Assembly (NCBI GenBank): GCA_015065785.1
Contig: SVPR01000020.1
Span: 1-40,944 of the forward strand
Length of the DNA: 40,944 bases
From: Oscillospiraceae bacterium
GTDB taxonomy: Bacteria > Bacillota > Clostridia > Oscillospirales > Acutalibacteraceae
Reading direction: 5' to 3'
Shown here: one piece after another, positions 40,208-40,944 of the stretch
Layout: every line of letters starts with the position of its first letter
Numbering within the stretch: the first letter of the stretch is position 1
Notes under the pieces: model-generated
Told to the model about the DNA's origin: nothing
What the model saw: the letters and a program-made list of their open reading frames with translations, nothing else
Database searches by the model: none
Program-made: the position numbers and the translations under genes

Positions 40208-40762
40208 ATGGCTGGCGATGCAAGATGGTATGTAATTCATACTTATTCAGGCTACGAAAATAAGGTAGCAGGTAATATCGCAAAAATTGTTGAAAACCGT
40301 AAAATGCAAGACAAAATTCTTGATGTTTGCATTCCTCTCGAAAAGGTTGTTGAAGTTAAAGATGACAAAACAGTCGAAGTTGAGAGAATGGTATTCCCAA
40401 GTTATGTTGTTGTTAAACTTGCGGTTGAATACGATGATGATAACCAACCACAGGTTCCAAATGAAACCTGGCACGCTATCAGATACACTCGTGGAGTAAC
40501 AGGCTTTGTTGGTCCTGAAAGTAAACCTGTACCACTTACAGATGCTGAAGTTGAAAAACTTGGCATTGAAAATAAAATCGTTGAAGTTACTTATGGCATC
40601 GGCGATATGGTTACAGTTACAGATGGTCCTTTCGAAGGCTTCTCAGGTGTAGTTGAAGCGATTGATACCGAAAAGAATATGGTTAGAGTAACTATTTCTA
40701 TGTTCGGTAGAGAAACACTTGTTGAGTTTGAACTTAATCAAGTGCAGAGTGCAGTAGAATAA
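40208..40762 (+). CDS. nusG: Transcription termination/antitermination protein NusG
   Basis: 184 aa. NGN domain with WYVIHTYSGYENKVAGNI and FPSYVVVKL, then TRGVTGFVG and a C-terminal KOW domain (VTVTDGPFEGFSGVVEAID, about 138-156). It links RNA polymerase to Rho or ribosomes. In operon with secE (27-nt gap, GGAGGTG site). Confidence 0.96.
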   Translation: MAGDARWYVIHTYSGYENKVAGNIAKIVENRKMQDKILDVCIPLEKVVEVKDDKTVEVERMVFPSYVVVKLAVEYDDDNQPQVPNETWHAIRYTRGVTGFVGPESKPVPLTDAEVEKLGIENKIVEVTYGIGDMVTVTDGPFEGFSGVVEAIDTEKNMVRVTISMFGRETLVEFELNQVQSAVE

Positions 40763-40786
40763 TACTGCTAGTAAATTTGGTAACAA

Positions 40787-40867
40787 GCGTTAAATGACGC
40801 TGTTATATGCGACAGTGTTTGTCGCGTGTGGGAGGAGCAAGGCGAGCTTCTTGTTCCGCCATACCAC
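40787..40867 (+). promoter_or_regulatory. Structured leader of rplK, possible ribosomal-protein autoregulatory site
   Basis: Three hairpins in the 125-nt gap before rplK: GCGT/ACGC (40787-40800), GCGACA-GTGTT-TGTCGC (40809-40825), and a longer one closed by GTGG (40828-40831) and CCAC (40864-40867) with an inner GGAGCAAG/CTTGTTCC stem. No T-run follows, so it is not a terminator. It may be the L1/L11 operon autoregulation site; inferred from position. Confidence 0.5.
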
Positions 40868-40887
40868 GAATTTTGGAGGTGCAAAAC

Positions 40888-40944
40888 ATGGCTCAAAAAG
40901 TTGTAGGTCTTATTAAATTACAGATTCCCGCTGGTAAAGCAACT
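40888..40944 (+). CDS. rplK: 50S ribosomal protein L11, N-terminal fragment (runs off the window)
   Basis: Only 19 codons are present, starting MAQKVVGLIKLQIPAGKA, the conserved L11 N-terminus with the IPAGKA loop. GGAGGT lies 8 nt before the ATG. The expected nusG-rplK order supports the call. Truncated by the window edge, not by mutation. Confidence 0.95.
   Translation, partial: MAQKVVGLIKLQIPAGKAT

Noticed and set aside
40208-40762. Frame-shifted small open frames inside nusG
   Set aside because: They are alternative-frame shadows of a well-conserved gene.

Overview
The window is AT-rich, tightly packed bacterial DNA with Gram-positive (Firmicutes/Clostridia) gene content. That content includes whiA, hprK, a ROK glucokinase, CDP-glycerol-type wall polymer transferases, YmfF/YmfH-like M16 peptidases, and the rpmG-secE-nusG-rplK order. 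An uncultured gut Oscillospiraceae/Ruminococcaceae-like organism is my inference from gene content and style; no 16S rRNA is present. Many starts are GTG or TTG behind good Shine-Dalgarno sites. Genes often overlap as TAATG or ATGA.

Layout. 1-360: intergenic DNA rich in period-7 repeats and inverted repeats. 368-4521 (+): a sugar operon of a GH109-like NAD-dependent glycosidase, a BadF/NagK-type sugar kinase, a GH4 phospho-glycosidase and a membrane-anchored protein. 4637-12689: a surface-polymer locus in which four of five proteins look like fusions. These are glycerophosphotransferase + SGNH domain (+ strand) and, convergent to it, Rossmann + DXD glycosyltransferase, IspD/TarI-like cytidylyltransferase + APH-type kinase, a plain glycerophosphotransferase, and TagD-like cytidylyltransferase + Gfo/Idh/MocA dehydrogenase. 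12785-15895 (-): GH29 fucosidase, patatin-like hydrolase and EEP-family hydrolase. 16061-19676 (+): a heterodimeric ABC exporter. 19716-20789 (-): an Imm26-like protein.

20864-22777: a hairpin array made of short palindromes separated by 7-nt linkers, then tmRNA (ssrA), an XRE regulator and smpB, with period-7 repeat elements touching both ssrA and smpB. 22815-26533 (-): recR, ybaB, dnaX, SRP RNA and yebC. 26761-31203 (+): two M16 peptidase homologues, lgt and folD. 31405-34503: a large leucine-rich-repeat surface protein. 34551-39309 (-): an RluA-family pseudouridine synthase, whiA, murB, a ROK kinase and hprK. 39609-end (+): rpmG, secE, nusG and the start of rplK, with structured leaders before rpmG and rplK.

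How they fit. The polymer locus supplies what is needed to make two CDP-activated alditols or alcohols and transfer the phosphodiester units. tmRNA and SmpB form the ribosome-rescue pair. HprK and the ROK kinase suggest glucose-linked carbon control next to wall synthesis (MurB). The most unusual features are two intergenic repeat architectures, the hairpin-CCTTAATT-heptamer family and the linker-spaced hairpin array, and the fusion-rich polymer locus.
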